Shown: piece after piece, positions 8,150 to 16,675 of the stretch | Layout of the letters: the number at the start of each line of letters is the position of its first letter | How positions within the stretch are numbered: position 1 is the first letter of the stretch | Assembly (NCBI GenBank): GCA_035541215.1 | Contig: DATKNV010000206.1 | Span: forward strand, 1-64,000 | Length of the DNA: 64,000 bases | Direction of reading: 5' to 3' | From: DASZHJ01 sp035541215 | Lineage (GTDB): Bacteria > Pseudomonadota > Alphaproteobacteria > ATCC43930 > CGMCC-115725 | Made by a program: the position numbers and the translations under genes | Notes under the pieces: model-generated | Told to the model about the DNA's origin: nothing | What the model saw: the letters and a program-made list of their open reading frames with translations, nothing else | Database searches by the model: none

Positions 8150-8359
8150 ATGACGGGCGGAACCTTTCAAATGGTTGCGACAGCAAAAAAACCGACGCGT
8201 AAGACATCTTCGAGCGAGCGTCACGCACTCACGGAAAAACTTGAGGCAGGTATTGCATCGCTTCAGGCTGGACGCGTCGTGTCGAAGCCCGAATACGACC
8301 GCATGGTCAAGGAGATCCTCCGGAAGGGCTCAGCCAAGGGAACACCCGCCGCGCGCTGA
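8150..8359 (+). CDS. Small antitoxin-like protein of a type II toxin-antitoxin pair
   Basis: 69 residues (62 if the in-frame ATG at 8171 is used). It is Lys/Ser-rich at the N-terminus, followed by a helical segment (ALTEKLEAGIASLQAGRVVS, then KPEYDRMVKEIL) typical of short ParD/stability-determinant antitoxins. It lies nine bases upstream of a ParE/RelE-like frame that is disrupted. Function is inferred from size, composition and position rather than from a strong motif. If the toxin is dead, this would be an orphan antitoxin. Confidence 0.5.
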   Translation: MTGGTFQMVATAKKPTRKTSSSERHALTEKLEAGIASLQAGRVVSKPEYDRMVKEILRKGSAKGTPAAR

Positions 8360-8368
8360 GAGGCGGCC

Positions 8369-8661
8369 GTGTTCGAACTGTCAAGAGAGGCGGCAGAGGA
8401 TGTCGCAGCGATCCTGAGCGAGGCTATGCAATCCGGTGGCGCCGCTGGCGCTGCCCGGATGGCACGTCGGCTTGATGCAAATTCCGAGCAATTGCAACCG
8501 GGCTTGTGCCCGGTCACCGACGAAGCGATATTGAGGCGTCGATTCCGCTGCGCTTCGCCATCGAGTATCCCTTTGTCATTGCATTCGACCCCGCGAGCCG
8601 TCGCATAGTTCGCGTTCTACATGGTCGCCGGGATTTCTCGACGATCTTCCCTGGGGATTGA
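8369..8661 (+). pseudogene. ParE/RelE-like toxin, frameshifted
   Basis: A GTG start at 8369 opens a frame encoding ELSREAAEDVAAILSEAM and RMARRLDANSEQL, a ParE N-terminal half. Near 8522-8527 the homologous frame shifts by one base. The continuation, PLRFAIEYPFVIAFDPASRR then IVRVLHGRRDFSTIF, is the classic ParE C-terminus and lies in another frame, ending at TGA 8659-8661. The original frame instead runs out of phase to 8608. One missing base restores a single ~95-residue toxin, so the gene is broken or contains a sequencing error. Confidence 0.7.
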
Positions 8662-8668
8662 TGGGCGG

Positions 8669-9166
8669 ATGCCCGGAGGGACTTTGAGAGACCGAATTGA
8701 GAGCAGTCGATTGCGTTTCTTCAATCTGTTGCTGCCCCTCCTCCTGCTCGCCGCCTGCTCCGGCGGCGACATCGACGATTATCGGTTCAGTCGGGTGGCG
8801 CTCTCGGGGACGGGGCTTTCGGTCGAGATACCCGACGGCGCCAGGGTGGCGGAAACGCGCTGGCGTGCGGATTTCCACCTTTACGATTTCGTGGTGAAGA
8901 ACCGCACCATCCTCGGCCTCTATGTCGGCGGCGATCCCGCCTTCCATCCCGCGGCTGGCGCCAAGGAGGTCGAGCCCGAGTCCGTGGGCGGCATGCCCGC
9001 CAAGACCGTCGTCACCAAAACCGGCTCCGGCTGGTCGCGCGACATGCTGCTGGAGCGGCCGGGCCCCATCTACTACCACTTCTTCTACCGGAACCTCCGC
9101 GACGCCGACCTCCTTCTCGCGGATCACATCATCGGCTCGCTCCAGGAAGACCGGCCGCCGAAGTGA
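8669..9166 (+). CDS. Lipoprotein of unknown function
   Basis: 165 residues from ATG 8669; an in-frame ATG at 8621 lies inside the broken toxin gene and is less likely. A lipobox (LLLLAAC, Cys30) follows a long hydrophobic stretch, so it should be a membrane-anchored periplasmic lipoprotein. The mature part has alternating beta-like segments (GTGLSVEIPDGARV, NRTILGLYVGG) and a conserved-looking SVGGMPAKTVV. No family is recognised. It converges on the dihaem peroxidase gene with a gap of nine bases. Confidence 0.65.
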   Translation: MPGGTLRDRIESSRLRFFNLLLPLLLLAACSGGDIDDYRFSRVALSGTGLSVEIPDGARVAETRWRADFHLYDFVVKNRTILGLYVGGDPAFHPAAGAKEVEPESVGGMPAKTVVTKTGSGWSRDMLLERPGPIYYHFFYRNLRDADLLLADHIIGSLQEDRPPK

Positions 9167-9175
9167 GCCCGGCGG

Positions 9176-10558
9176 TCACTGTCCGGTGCCCCCGCGCGCG
9201 GTCTTGACCGCGGCGAGATAGGCGCGGCTGAAGTCCGGATCATAGAGCGAGTAGCGCTCGGCGCCATGCAGCGCCGGCATCGCCGCCTCGAGCTCCTCGC
9301 GATAGGCCTCGAGCGCCTTGCCCGCGATATCGAAGCGCATGCCGCTCGCCTGGAGCTCGAGCTCCCGGAGTCTCAGGATCAGGCCTTTGAGCGCGCCCCG
9401 CGCCTTCGCGCGCGCCGCCTTGCCCTCGGGGAAGGCCGTGCTCTTGTGGTCGGGGAAGCGCTCGACCATCTCGCGGAGCTCGCTCCCGATGACGTCGACC
9501 GCGAGCGCCACCACCGTGCGGTCTTGCTCGTTGATGGCGGTCTCGAGAACGCTCTCGAAGTCCTCGAGCTCCTCCATGGTGTCGTCGATTCCCGCGGGCT
9601 CGTAAGGGTTCCAGCCGTCGCCGACCGCCGTCAGATAAGCCACGAGGTCGCCCTGCGCGCTCGCGTCGAGGCCGAGGTCGAAGACGCGGTTGAAATGGTC
9701 GACCACGCCGGCATAGCCGTCGAAGCGTCCGTCGTGGAAATAAGGCGCGTTGAAGTCGGCATTGAGCAGGGTCGGCGTCCGCTCGGGCCCGCCGGAATGC
9801 ACGTCGTGCTGGCGATGGTCGGTGAAGCCCGCGGAGGGGGGATGGCAGGAGGCGCAGCTCACGCCGGGATTGTGCGGAAACGGTCGCTCGAAAATCTCCT
9901 CGCCGCGGCGCTCCGCGGCGCTGGCGTTGCCGGCGAGCCGCCCCTCGGCGGAGATGCGGGGATTGGTGAGGAAATCGATGTCCTGGAGATAGGCCACGAT
10001 CGCATCGACGACGCGCGGCTCGGGCTCGGGCCCCGCGAATTCCTTCACGATGACGTCGCGCACGAAGTCGCGGAGCGAGGCGGTGCGGCCGTCGTGACCG
10101 TAGGGACCGAGGAAGCGAAGGCCGCGCAGGCTCGGGATGCGAAGCGCGTCAAGCCGCCCGTCGTCGGTCTTGGGGTTGAATAGCGCGCTGGTGGTGTCGA
10201 AGGTGCCGGGCTTCTCGGAGGCCCCGGGAATGGAGAACAGCGGATTGGTCGTGCCGCCGACGTGGCAGGTCTCGCAGCTTATGCCGGCCTGCCGCGCGAC
10301 CGGACCGAGGATCTGCGGCGAGCTGAAGAGGAGGTTGCCGAGCTTCACGAGATAGGGTTTCTGCCCGCCCGAGAATTCCGAATGGAATTGCTCCCGCGGC
10401 GCCCGGGTCTGGCCCTCACCGAGATCGGTGCCGGGCGGCAGCACGCTCTGATCGGCGCCGCTCGCGGGCGCGGCTCCGAGATCGCCGGAGAACGCGAGCC
10501 CCGCGATGAGGAGCGCAATTGCCGCGCCGCAGGCGCGGTGGCCGAGCGAGGTCTTCAT
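9176..10558 (-). CDS. Dihaem cytochrome c peroxidase / MauG-family protein
   Basis: 460 residues from the ATG at 10558. It has a signal sequence and two CxxCH haem-binding motifs: CETCH (Cys95, Cys98, His99) and CASCH (Cys235, Cys238, His239). FLGPYGHDGR and APYFHDGRF elements are typical of bacterial dihaem peroxidases and MauG-like enzymes. It would act in the periplasm on peroxide or an oxidisable protein partner. The C-terminal ~130 residues are helical and unassigned. It begins two bases after the EfeO-like gene, forming an operon, which suggests a role in iron or copper redox uptake. Confidence 0.85.
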   Translation of the reverse strand: MKTSLGHRACGAAIALLIAGLAFSGDLGAAPASGADQSVLPPGTDLGEGQTRAPREQFHSEFSGGQKPYLVKLGNLLFSSPQILGPVARQAGISCETCHVGGTTNPLFSIPGASEKPGTFDTTSALFNPKTDDGRLDALRIPSLRGLRFLGPYGHDGRTASLRDFVRDVIVKEFAGPEPEPRVVDAIVAYLQDIDFLTNPRISAEGRLAGNASAAERRGEEIFERPFPHNPGVSCASCHPPSAGFTDHRQHDVHSGGPERTPTLLNADFNAPYFHDGRFDGYAGVVDHFNRVFDLGLDASAQGDLVAYLTAVGDGWNPYEPAGIDDTMEELEDFESVLETAINEQDRTVVALAVDVIGSELREMVERFPDHKSTAFPEGKAARAKARGALKGLILRLRELELQASGMRFDIAGKALEAYREELEAAMPALHGAERYSLYDPDFSRAYLAAVKTARGGTGQ

Positions 10559-10560
10559 CG

Positions 10561-11349
10561 TCAATCCTCCAGGCTCGGGGCCTCGAGGCCGAGATCGCCC
10601 GCCGCCGCCTTGAGCGCGAGCGCCAGGCGCTCGCTCGCCTTGGTGAGCGTGCCCTGATCGACGGATTTCAGGTCGGGGACGGCGACCGCGGCCTCGATGA
10701 TCGTAAGCTCGCGCCGCGCATTTGCCGCGAGCTCCGGGTTCTTGGCCTTCAGTGCCGGCTCGAAGACGATCGTGAAGACGTCGTCGATGCCCTGGACGTT
10801 GTTCCGCATGTCCGCGAGCGAGGTGCCGCTCGCCGCGGATTCCCCGCCCGCGGCCTTGTTCTCTCCGATCTCCAAGGTGAGCTTGGCCGTACCGTTGAGG
10901 AGCCCCTGCGCGGTCAGCCCCTTTGCACGGATCTGCTTCGAGAATTCCGTGAGGCTGGTTACGAGCGCAGCGACCGCCGGCTCGATCCCGCTGGGATCGC
11001 CGCCGAAGAGCCGCGCCTCGATCAGGTGATATCCGGACTTGGCATCGGGCCAGGCATCGATCGCCTCGTCGAGATCGGCATAGAGTTCCCCCGTGAAGGT
11101 CTCCGAGCGCTCCCAATCTACGTGCGACTCGAGCCATGCCGCGCGCGCACCCGCGACGTCGTGTGCGGCGACGCGCTGCTGCAGGCGGGCCGCCGCGTCG
11201 CGCGCGCGATCGATCTGCGCGACCGCACGGGCGGTGTAATTGGCGATGCCATCGTCGAGCGTGGCGGCCTTGGCGGTCGGTACCGCCGCGAAAATTGCAA
11301 GGGCTCCCGCGACGAGTAGGCTCCAGCGGACCGGTCCTTTGATCTGCAT
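10561..11349 (-). CDS. EfeO/imelysin-like periplasmic iron-uptake protein
   Basis: 262 residues. ATG at 11349 is preferred over an upstream in-frame start because AAAGGGGTCAGGA immediately precedes it and the product then starts with a proper signal peptide (MQIKGPVRWSLLVAGALAIF). The mature protein is helical and includes the imelysin/EfeO metal-site region (WLESHVDWERSETF, then SGYHLIEARLFGG with the HxxE motif). Such proteins bind periplasmic iron. The dihaem peroxidase follows two bases downstream, and a Fur-like box lies upstream. No EfeU permease is seen here. Confidence 0.8.
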   Translation of the reverse strand: MQIKGPVRWSLLVAGALAIFAAVPTAKAATLDDGIANYTARAVAQIDRARDAAARLQQRVAAHDVAGARAAWLESHVDWERSETFTGELYADLDEAIDAWPDAKSGYHLIEARLFGGDPSGIEPAVAALVTSLTEFSKQIRAKGLTAQGLLNGTAKLTLEIGENKAAGGESAASGTSLADMRNNVQGIDDVFTIVFEPALKAKNPELAANARRELTIIEAAVAVPDLKSVDQGTLTKASERLALALKAAAGDLGLEAPSLED

Positions 11350-11439
11350 TCCTGACCCCTTTTGACCTAGTGTCGTTCCTGGTTGATAGAAATACGTGAG
11401 CAGCATATGATAAATAGTAGATAGGTTGGCAGCTGTAAC

Positions 11440-11458
11440 GCAATTGCAACTCATTCGC
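11440..11458. promoter_or_regulatory. Fur-like operator before the EfeO-like/peroxidase operon
   Basis: On the minus strand the region reads GCGAATGAGTTGCAATTGC, resembling the TGCRAAT-type Fur boxes of proteobacteria. It lies about 90 bases upstream of the EfeO-like start in an AT-richer stretch (11400-11470). The assignment fits the iron-uptake gene it precedes. It is based on motif resemblance only. Confidence 0.5.
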
Positions 11459-11570
11459 ATTTGGGACTTTTACGGCACCCGCCGGGGCTTCGTCAAGCAA
11501 TCGCCATCCAAGGGGGCGCGACCAGCCGCCGAGCTACCCATCGAGAAACAAATTTCGCGGAGGTCGCCGT

Positions 11571-13307
11571 CTATAGTTCCGGCAGGCCCGCCTTGCGCAG
11601 GCCCGCGAAGACCGTCTCCTCCATCAGGCGCAGGTATTCCGGATCGTCGGATTCGCGCCTCGCTTTGAGCGCAGCGATCGAGACCTGCGGCCAGGCTCTG
11701 AGCAATTCCGCGAGATAGGACTTGGCGGCTTCTTCATCGCCTTTGAGCGCGCAGACCGCGGTCAGCTCTCGCAGCAGCCACCAGCCATCGTCTGGGCTCT
11801 CCGACCTCGCCTGACGAAGCCATTCGAGGGCGAACTCGTCGTGCCGAAGGAACAGGTGAGCCATCGCCATGTGCCACTTCGACAGCACATTCACGTCGCC
11901 GCTCCATCCGAGCCGCAGAGACTGCTCGATGAGGGGGACGGCCTTCTCGGGTTGACCCAGATGGAGCATCGAGGCGCCGAGACCGTCATAGGCCGGCCCG
12001 TAATTCGGGTCGAGGAGAATGGCGAGCTGAAACTCCTGCGAGGCCTCAACGGTCTTGCGCTGTGTCTGCAGCAAGACGCCCTTGATGTAGTGCGCGGTCG
12101 ACCGCTCGGGCGCCAGAGCGAGAGCCTTTTCGGCAGCGTCGTCCGCCTGCTGCAGGAGATCGTCCCGGTCGGCCTGGCGCTGCGGGCTGAAGTTGACGAG
12201 CCGCGCGATCAGCGCCGTCGCCAACCCCTCGAGCGCCCCGACGTCGCGATCGTCCATGGCGAGTGCATCGCGGAACAGGGCCTCCGCCTGGTTTAGGTTT
12301 TCGAGGGCGCGCGGTTGCGCGAGCACCGCCGGTCCGCGCAAGCCGAGATCGTCGGCGTCCGGCGCCGAGCCCCGGAACGCGGCGTCTCGCGCCGCCGGCT
12401 GAACCAGCTCGTTGCCTAGCGCGTAGGCGACGCGCCCGGTAATTCGGTCTTCGAGCGCGAAAAGCTCGCTGCGCTCCCCCTCGAAGCGGTCGGACCAAAA
12501 ATGGGCGCCCGATTGCGTGTCGAGGAGCTGCACGCTCACGGCGATGCGATTGCCGTCGCGCCGTATGCTTCCCTCGAGCGCGTAGCGAACGCCGAGCGAA
12601 CGCCCCGCCTGCGCACCGTCCGCGTATCTGCCCTTGCGCGCGGCGGCGGAGCCGCGGGCGGCCACCTGCACCTCGGAGACATGCGTGGAGAGTCCCGTGG
12701 TGAGGTCGTCGGTCACTCCGTCCGCAATGAAATCGTCCGCGGGGTCGCCGCCGAGATTGACGAAGAGCAGCACCGCGATCGAGAGACGGGGCGCGGCGGG
12801 CGCCGGCGCGGGCGGAGGCGGCGTCTCCGCCGATGTCGGCGCCTCGGCAGGGGCGCGCAGCCACCACCCGACGGCACCGCAGCCCAGCGAGAAAAGGAGG
12901 ATCAATGCGGCTAGCAGACGCCAGTCGACGGCCTGCAGGCGCTTCGTCCAACGATGCGTGCGGGCCGGCGGCTCGCTGGCGCGCTCCACCGATACGACCT
13001 GCAGGTCGAAAATGTAGCCGCGACCGGGGATCGTCTTGATCAGATCTTGCGCGTTGTCTCCGATCGCTCGCCGGATTTCCTTGACGCATTGCACCAGGGA
13101 ATCCTCCGTGACGAACACGCCCGGCCAGGCCGCCTCCATCAGCTCGTCCTTGGGCAAAAGCCGTCCGGGGTTCTTCACGAAGTAGGTCAGGACCTCGAAG
13201 CATTTCGGGCGCAGGCGCAACTCGCGCTCTCCGTTGCGAAGAGAGCCACGACCGAGATCGAGTACACAGTCCCTGAAACGATAAACCGCTAACGGGGGCA
13301 CGAACAT
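11571..13307 (-). CDS. CadC-like membrane transcription factor with TolB-like and TPR domains
   Basis: 578 residues from ATG 13307, which has AAGGTGGG upstream. Residues ~8-105 form an OmpR/CadC-type winged helix (RLRPKCFEVLTYFVKNPGRL; EDSLVQCVKEIRRAIGD; KTIPGRGYIF). One membrane segment follows near 130-150 (ALILLFSLGCGAVGWWL). A TolB-like region (~175-300: IAVLLFVNLGGDPADDFIAD, ALEGSIRR, FWSDRFEGE) comes next, then TPR-like helices to the end. It should bind DNA from the membrane and sense periplasmic or complex signals. It is divergent from the lipoprotein/TRAP operon, its likely target. Confidence 0.85.
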   Translation of the reverse strand: MFVPPLAVYRFRDCVLDLGRGSLRNGERELRLRPKCFEVLTYFVKNPGRLLPKDELMEAAWPGVFVTEDSLVQCVKEIRRAIGDNAQDLIKTIPGRGYIFDLQVVSVERASEPPARTHRWTKRLQAVDWRLLAALILLFSLGCGAVGWWLRAPAEAPTSAETPPPPAPAPAAPRLSIAVLLFVNLGGDPADDFIADGVTDDLTTGLSTHVSEVQVAARGSAAARKGRYADGAQAGRSLGVRYALEGSIRRDGNRIAVSVQLLDTQSGAHFWSDRFEGERSELFALEDRITGRVAYALGNELVQPAARDAAFRGSAPDADDLGLRGPAVLAQPRALENLNQAEALFRDALAMDDRDVGALEGLATALIARLVNFSPQRQADRDDLLQQADDAAEKALALAPERSTAHYIKGVLLQTQRKTVEASQEFQLAILLDPNYGPAYDGLGASMLHLGQPEKAVPLIEQSLRLGWSGDVNVLSKWHMAMAHLFLRHDEFALEWLRQARSESPDDGWWLLRELTAVCALKGDEEAAKSYLAELLRAWPQVSIAALKARRESDDPEYLRLMEETVFAGLRKAGLPEL

Positions 13308-13349
13308 CAGGCCCACCTTAGAAAGCGTCCAGGCTCCCTGCCCAAAGCC

Positions 13350-13369
13350 ATTTTCGTCGAATTTTCGTC
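13350..13369. promoter_or_regulatory. Tandem direct repeat, candidate site for the winged-helix regulator
   Basis: Two copies of ATTTTCGTC (13350-13358 and 13361-13369), spaced exactly 11 bases start to start, lie between the divergent CadC-like gene and the 13461 lipoprotein gene. Direct repeats at one helical turn are the usual binding geometry of OmpR-family winged helices. A wider inverted pair TCGTCCC/GGGACGA surrounds the right side (to ~13395). Confidence 0.45.
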
Positions 13370-13460
13370 CCTTGTTTAGTTATTTCTCGGGACGATTGCT
13401 TCCTTCCGCGAGTATCAGGGTCAGGCTGCATCGTGTTTGTCGTGGGCCAGGGGGTACCGC

Positions 13461-14858
13461 ATGAACCGACTTCGCAGGCCTCGCGGAAGCCGCAGTCACA
13501 TGAGGAAGGCGCTCGCCGCCCTCGCGGCCCTACTTACCGCCTGCAGCAATGCGCGCGTCGAACCGATGAGTGCAGCACGGCAAACGGAGGCGGCAGGGCG
13601 CGGCGACTCCATCGTGCTGATGCGGTTTGCGGGACAGGGCGCGGACAAGCCATTCAATCCCCTCGCCGATATCGACAGCTCGGTGGGTCCGCGGGTGGTA
13701 TTTCAAAACCTGGACACCGAGGCGACGTTCCGCTCGCCGGCCGATTTGCATTTCCCCGCGCCCTCGGCGGAACTCGCGGATTCAGGGTGGGTCTATTTCG
13801 AACTGCCGGCCGGAAGCTACTACCTCGGCTTGAACACCTCGGCCACAGATCTCCGCGCTCCCGGCCAAGGCCTCCGCTTCGTCGTGCCGACCCAGAGCTC
13901 GATTGTCTATATCGGAACCTTCCGCATTTCCTGCGCAGGGGACAAGGCGCTGAGGGCCTGCGAGGCGCAGGCGCGGATCGAAGACGAGTCCTCCGAAGCC
14001 ACGGAGATAGCCGCGAGGAATTTTTCGACCGTCGGCGGCTTCATCCCCGAGCTCGCGACCGCCTATGGCTCCCAGCCCGACGGCGAGCGCCTCGCGGCCT
14101 CGGTCGCTCCCGACATCTCCTTCAGTCGCGCCGCTTGGCATCTGAGCCGCGAGCAGGACGAGCCCCCGCCGCCCAAACCGCATCCGCTTTCGTCCTCGCC
14201 CGGGTCGGGATGGAGCGGCGGGAACGCCTTTAGCGGCTGCGGCGGGCCTGGATGCGGCGAACTGGTGCTGGCCGTCCTTATCGTGGCGGGCGTCATCATC
14301 GCCGTCGATCAAATCGACAAAGCGCTGGCCGGACCGAAGCAGCAGCCCTGCACCACCGCGCTCCGGGGGTCGATTGCCGTCGACAGGCTCAAGCCGCTCC
14401 TGACGGGGTTCGCCTTCGATGCGGATGCGCAACAAACGCCCACTGGCGGGTCGCTTCGTTGGGAGGCGTCGGTCTCGCGCGTCCTGCTCCGCAAATGTGC
14501 GACCGGCGATAGCTTTGCGGTCGAAGTGGCAGCGCGGTGGCGCGCGGTCGAGGCCCGCACCGGCCGTACGCCTTTCGATGCCGTCCTCGTCAGCGCGCCG
14601 TCGTCGCCCTGGAGCGACAGGCGCGTGGCTCACCCCTGGGATCGCAACTCCCCGCTGCCGCCTTGGGAACTGGCGATCCCGGAGCCATCGGCCTGCCGTC
14701 CGCTCGCCGACTACTGCGCAGCCGACGGCGCCGGCCTCGTGGCCCAGGACGTCGCGGGCGCGCTGCAGGGCATGCGGGCGTGGCTGATCGATCCGACCGT
14801 GCGGTCGTCGAGTCTGTCCGTTTCGCTGGGGAGAGCCCAAGCCTCCCCCTGGCGATAG
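13461..14858 (+). CDS. Large lipoprotein of unknown function, first gene of TRAP-linked operon
   Basis: 465 residues from ATG 13461, which has AGGGGG upstream; ATG 13500 is the alternative and gives a shorter n-region. A lipobox ends at Cys28 (ALLTAC). Residues ~45-210 look beta-rich (VYFELPAGSYYLGLNTSATD, RFVVPTQSSIVYIGTFRISC). A Pro/Ser/Gly-rich linker and a second hydrophobic segment (ELVLAVLIVAGVIIAV, ~260-280) precede a second globular half. The middle membrane span is unusual for an exported lipoprotein. No family is recognised. Divergent from the CadC-like regulator and followed by two small membrane proteins. Confidence 0.6.
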   Translation: MNRLRRPRGSRSHMRKALAALAALLTACSNARVEPMSAARQTEAAGRGDSIVLMRFAGQGADKPFNPLADIDSSVGPRVVFQNLDTEATFRSPADLHFPAPSAELADSGWVYFELPAGSYYLGLNTSATDLRAPGQGLRFVVPTQSSIVYIGTFRISCAGDKALRACEAQARIEDESSEATEIAARNFSTVGGFIPELATAYGSQPDGERLAASVAPDISFSRAAWHLSREQDEPPPPKPHPLSSSPGSGWSGGNAFSGCGGPGCGELVLAVLIVAGVIIAVDQIDKALAGPKQQPCTTALRGSIAVDRLKPLLTGFAFDADAQQTPTGGSLRWEASVSRVLLRKCATGDSFAVEVAARWRAVEARTGRTPFDAVLVSAPSSPWSDRRVAHPWDRNSPLPPWELAIPEPSACRPLADYCAADGAGLVAQDVAGALQGMRAWLIDPTVRSSSLSVSLGRAQASPWR

Positions 14859-14909
14859 CTACCGGAACCGCCTGCGGATGCGACCGCGCGCCTCGATAAG
14901 GAGGAACCT

Positions 14910-15284
14910 ATGGACCCAGGAATGTTTCGACCGGACTTGACGCCGTTGGTCGGAGGGGCAAATACACTCCTCAGCCTCGGAATTGTCCTCTTTGTTTTCC
15001 TGCTCCTCAGAGGCGATCTGCGCCGGCTGCTGTGCCAAGTGATCGAATATCCGGAGGGCGCGAGCTTCTATCTGCGATCACTTGCGCTAGTCCTGCTCGC
15101 GACGGGTCTGAGCAAAGCGATCCTGTATTTCGATGCGAAGTCCATCGCCGAGCCGATGGAAGTCGTCTGGGCGGTCACTGCGCGTATCTCCGGGCTCCTC
15201 GACACTCTGCTCATCGTCTTGCTGGTTTTCGTGGGGATGATAACCGTGCTGGTCGCGGTCGGAGGAACACGTCATGGGAAATGA
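14910..15284 (+). CDS. Small membrane protein, three predicted transmembrane helices
   Basis: 124 residues. Hydrophobic spans lie at about 20-35 (LLSLGIVLFVFLLL), 57-72 (LALVLLATGLSKAIL) and 95-115 (LLDTLLIVLLVFVGMITVLV). RBS AAGGAGG lies eight bases before ATG 14910. It overlaps the next gene by 11 bases, so both are probably co-translated and may form a complex. No family is recognised. Its place in the lipoprotein-TRAP operon suggests an envelope role. Confidence 0.6.
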   Translation: MDPGMFRPDLTPLVGGANTLLSLGIVLFVFLLLRGDLRRLLCQVIEYPEGASFYLRSLALVLLATGLSKAILYFDAKSIAEPMEVVWAVTARISGLLDTLLIVLLVFVGMITVLVAVGGTRHGK

Positions 15285-15735
15285 GCAATTCCTCGTGCTG
15301 TCCTACTGCCTCGTGGGGCTGCTCTGCGCCTGCTTCGGCTTGGGGGCCTATTACTGGCTGCGTGGGCCCGCCGATGCGATCTTCGCGAGGCTTCGACAAA
15401 GTGGGCTGGACCGCGCCCTGCAGAAGCTGCTTCCCGCGAGCCTCGTCGCACTCGCCCTCTCGGGCTTCATGTCGGTCGATTATTATGGTGGGTGTGTAAC
15501 TACGCGCTACCAGGAGATCGTCGGTGACCGCGAATACATGCTTCGTGTGAACCGCGAGCAGATGTCGAGCGCGCTCGATTGGATCGTGCGGGCGAGATTC
15601 GCCTGGTCGGGGATCGTGCTCCTGGTGATCATCGCGATCCGGCGGGAGCGGAAGCGCGCCACGGACCGGGATCGTACCAGCCCGGCCATTGCAGGGGCGG
15701 ACGCTGTGAGTCCGTCTCCCCCGATCGCCAAGTAG
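15274..15735 (+). CDS. Small membrane protein with Ser/Pro-rich tail
   Basis: 153 residues with spans near 6-28 (FLVLSYCLVGLLCACFGLGA), 55-68 (ASLVALALSGFMS) and 108-122 (WSGIVLLVIIAI). The C-terminal ~30 residues are charged then Ser/Pro-rich and probably cytoplasmic. The loop containing YYGGCVTTRYQEIVGDREYM lies between spans two and three. It overlaps the preceding gene by 11 bases. It is 23 bases upstream of the TatT lipoprotein gene. Unrecognised; likely partner of the 14910 protein. Confidence 0.6.
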   Translation: MGNEQFLVLSYCLVGLLCACFGLGAYYWLRGPADAIFARLRQSGLDRALQKLLPASLVALALSGFMSVDYYGGCVTTRYQEIVGDREYMLRVNREQMSSALDWIVRARFAWSGIVLLVIIAIRRERKRATDRDRTSPAIAGADAVSPSPPIAK

Positions 15736-15758
15736 CCTCCGAGCATGGAGATTGCCCC

Positions 15759-16670
15759 ATGACCAGACCAGCGGCCATCCTCATCGTCGCCGTTGCAATC
15801 GCCCTATCCGGCTGCTCGATCAAGCGCACCGCCGTGAACATGGTCGGCGATGCGCTTTCCGACGGCGGCGGCGCCTATGCGCAAGACGACGATCCCGAGC
15901 TCATACGCGACGCCACGCCGTTCGGGTTGAAGACTTACGAGAGCCTGCTCGCGACCTCGCCGGAGCACCAGGGTCTGCTGCTCGCGGCTGCGGGCGGCTT
16001 CGTGGGCTACGCTTACCTTCTGGGCCAAGATCTCGAGATGAACGAATCCGCCGACGCGAAGCATGCGCGAGCCGAGCGTCGCCGCATCAGCAAGCTGTTC
16101 TTGCGCGGACGCGATTACGCGATGCGCGGTCTCGAAGTTTCCCATCCCGGCTTCGGCGCCAGCTTCGCGCGCGACCCCAAGGCGGCACTCGCGACGACGA
16201 CGAAGGCGGATGCGGCGTTCCTCTATTGGGCGGGGGCGGGCTGGGCGGGCGCCGTCGGCTCGCGCAAGGGCGATCCCAAAATGATCGCTGACCTCCCGAA
16301 CGCGGCTGCTCTCGTTGCCCGTATCCTCGAGGTCGACGAGACCTACGATGGGGGCTCGGCGCATGAGTTCTTCATTACCTACGAAGGCAGCCGCCCCGGC
16401 GGCAGCGCAGCGGTCGCGCGGGAGCACTACAAGCGAGCGCTCGAGCTCTCCAAGGGCGAGCGCGCCTCGGTGCATCTTGCGCTGGCGGAAGCGGTCTCCG
16501 AGCGCGAGCAGAACCTACAGGAGTTTCGCAGCCTGCTGCGGCTGGCGCTCGCCGTCGATCCCGATCGCGTGCCGGACCTTCGCCTCGTCAACACCATCTC
16601 CATACGCCGCGCGCGCTGGCTCGAGGATCGGATTCCCGAGCTGTTCGTCGGCGCCAGCCTGACGGAGTAG
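15759..16670 (+). CDS. TatT-like TPR lipoprotein of a TRAP transporter
   Basis: 303 residues from ATG 15759. A lipobox with Cys19 (AIALSGC) marks an inner-face or periplasmic lipoprotein. The mature protein matches the TRAP-associated TatT family (TPR-protein-associated TRAP systems, first described in Treponema): EDRL-type helix pairs, KTYESLLATSPEHQGLL, LFLRGRDYAMRGLE, REHYKRALELSKGERAS. In that family TatT binds the solute-binding protein and may hand over hydrophobic ligands. The dctP-like gene starts six bases later. Confidence 0.85.
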   Translation: MTRPAAILIVAVAIALSGCSIKRTAVNMVGDALSDGGGAYAQDDDPELIRDATPFGLKTYESLLATSPEHQGLLLAAAGGFVGYAYLLGQDLEMNESADAKHARAERRRISKLFLRGRDYAMRGLEVSHPGFGASFARDPKAALATTTKADAAFLYWAGAGWAGAVGSRKGDPKMIADLPNAAALVARILEVDETYDGGSAHEFFITYEGSRPGGSAAVAREHYKRALELSKGERASVHLALAEAVSEREQNLQEFRSLLRLALAVDPDRVPDLRLVNTISIRRARWLEDRIPELFVGASLTE

Positions 16671-16675
16671 CCGCA

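Noticed and set aside
10559..11500. Extension of the peroxidase frame to a 774-codon protein
   Set aside because: The extension is a shadow of the EfeO-like gene; the peroxidase has its own ATG and signal peptide at 10558.
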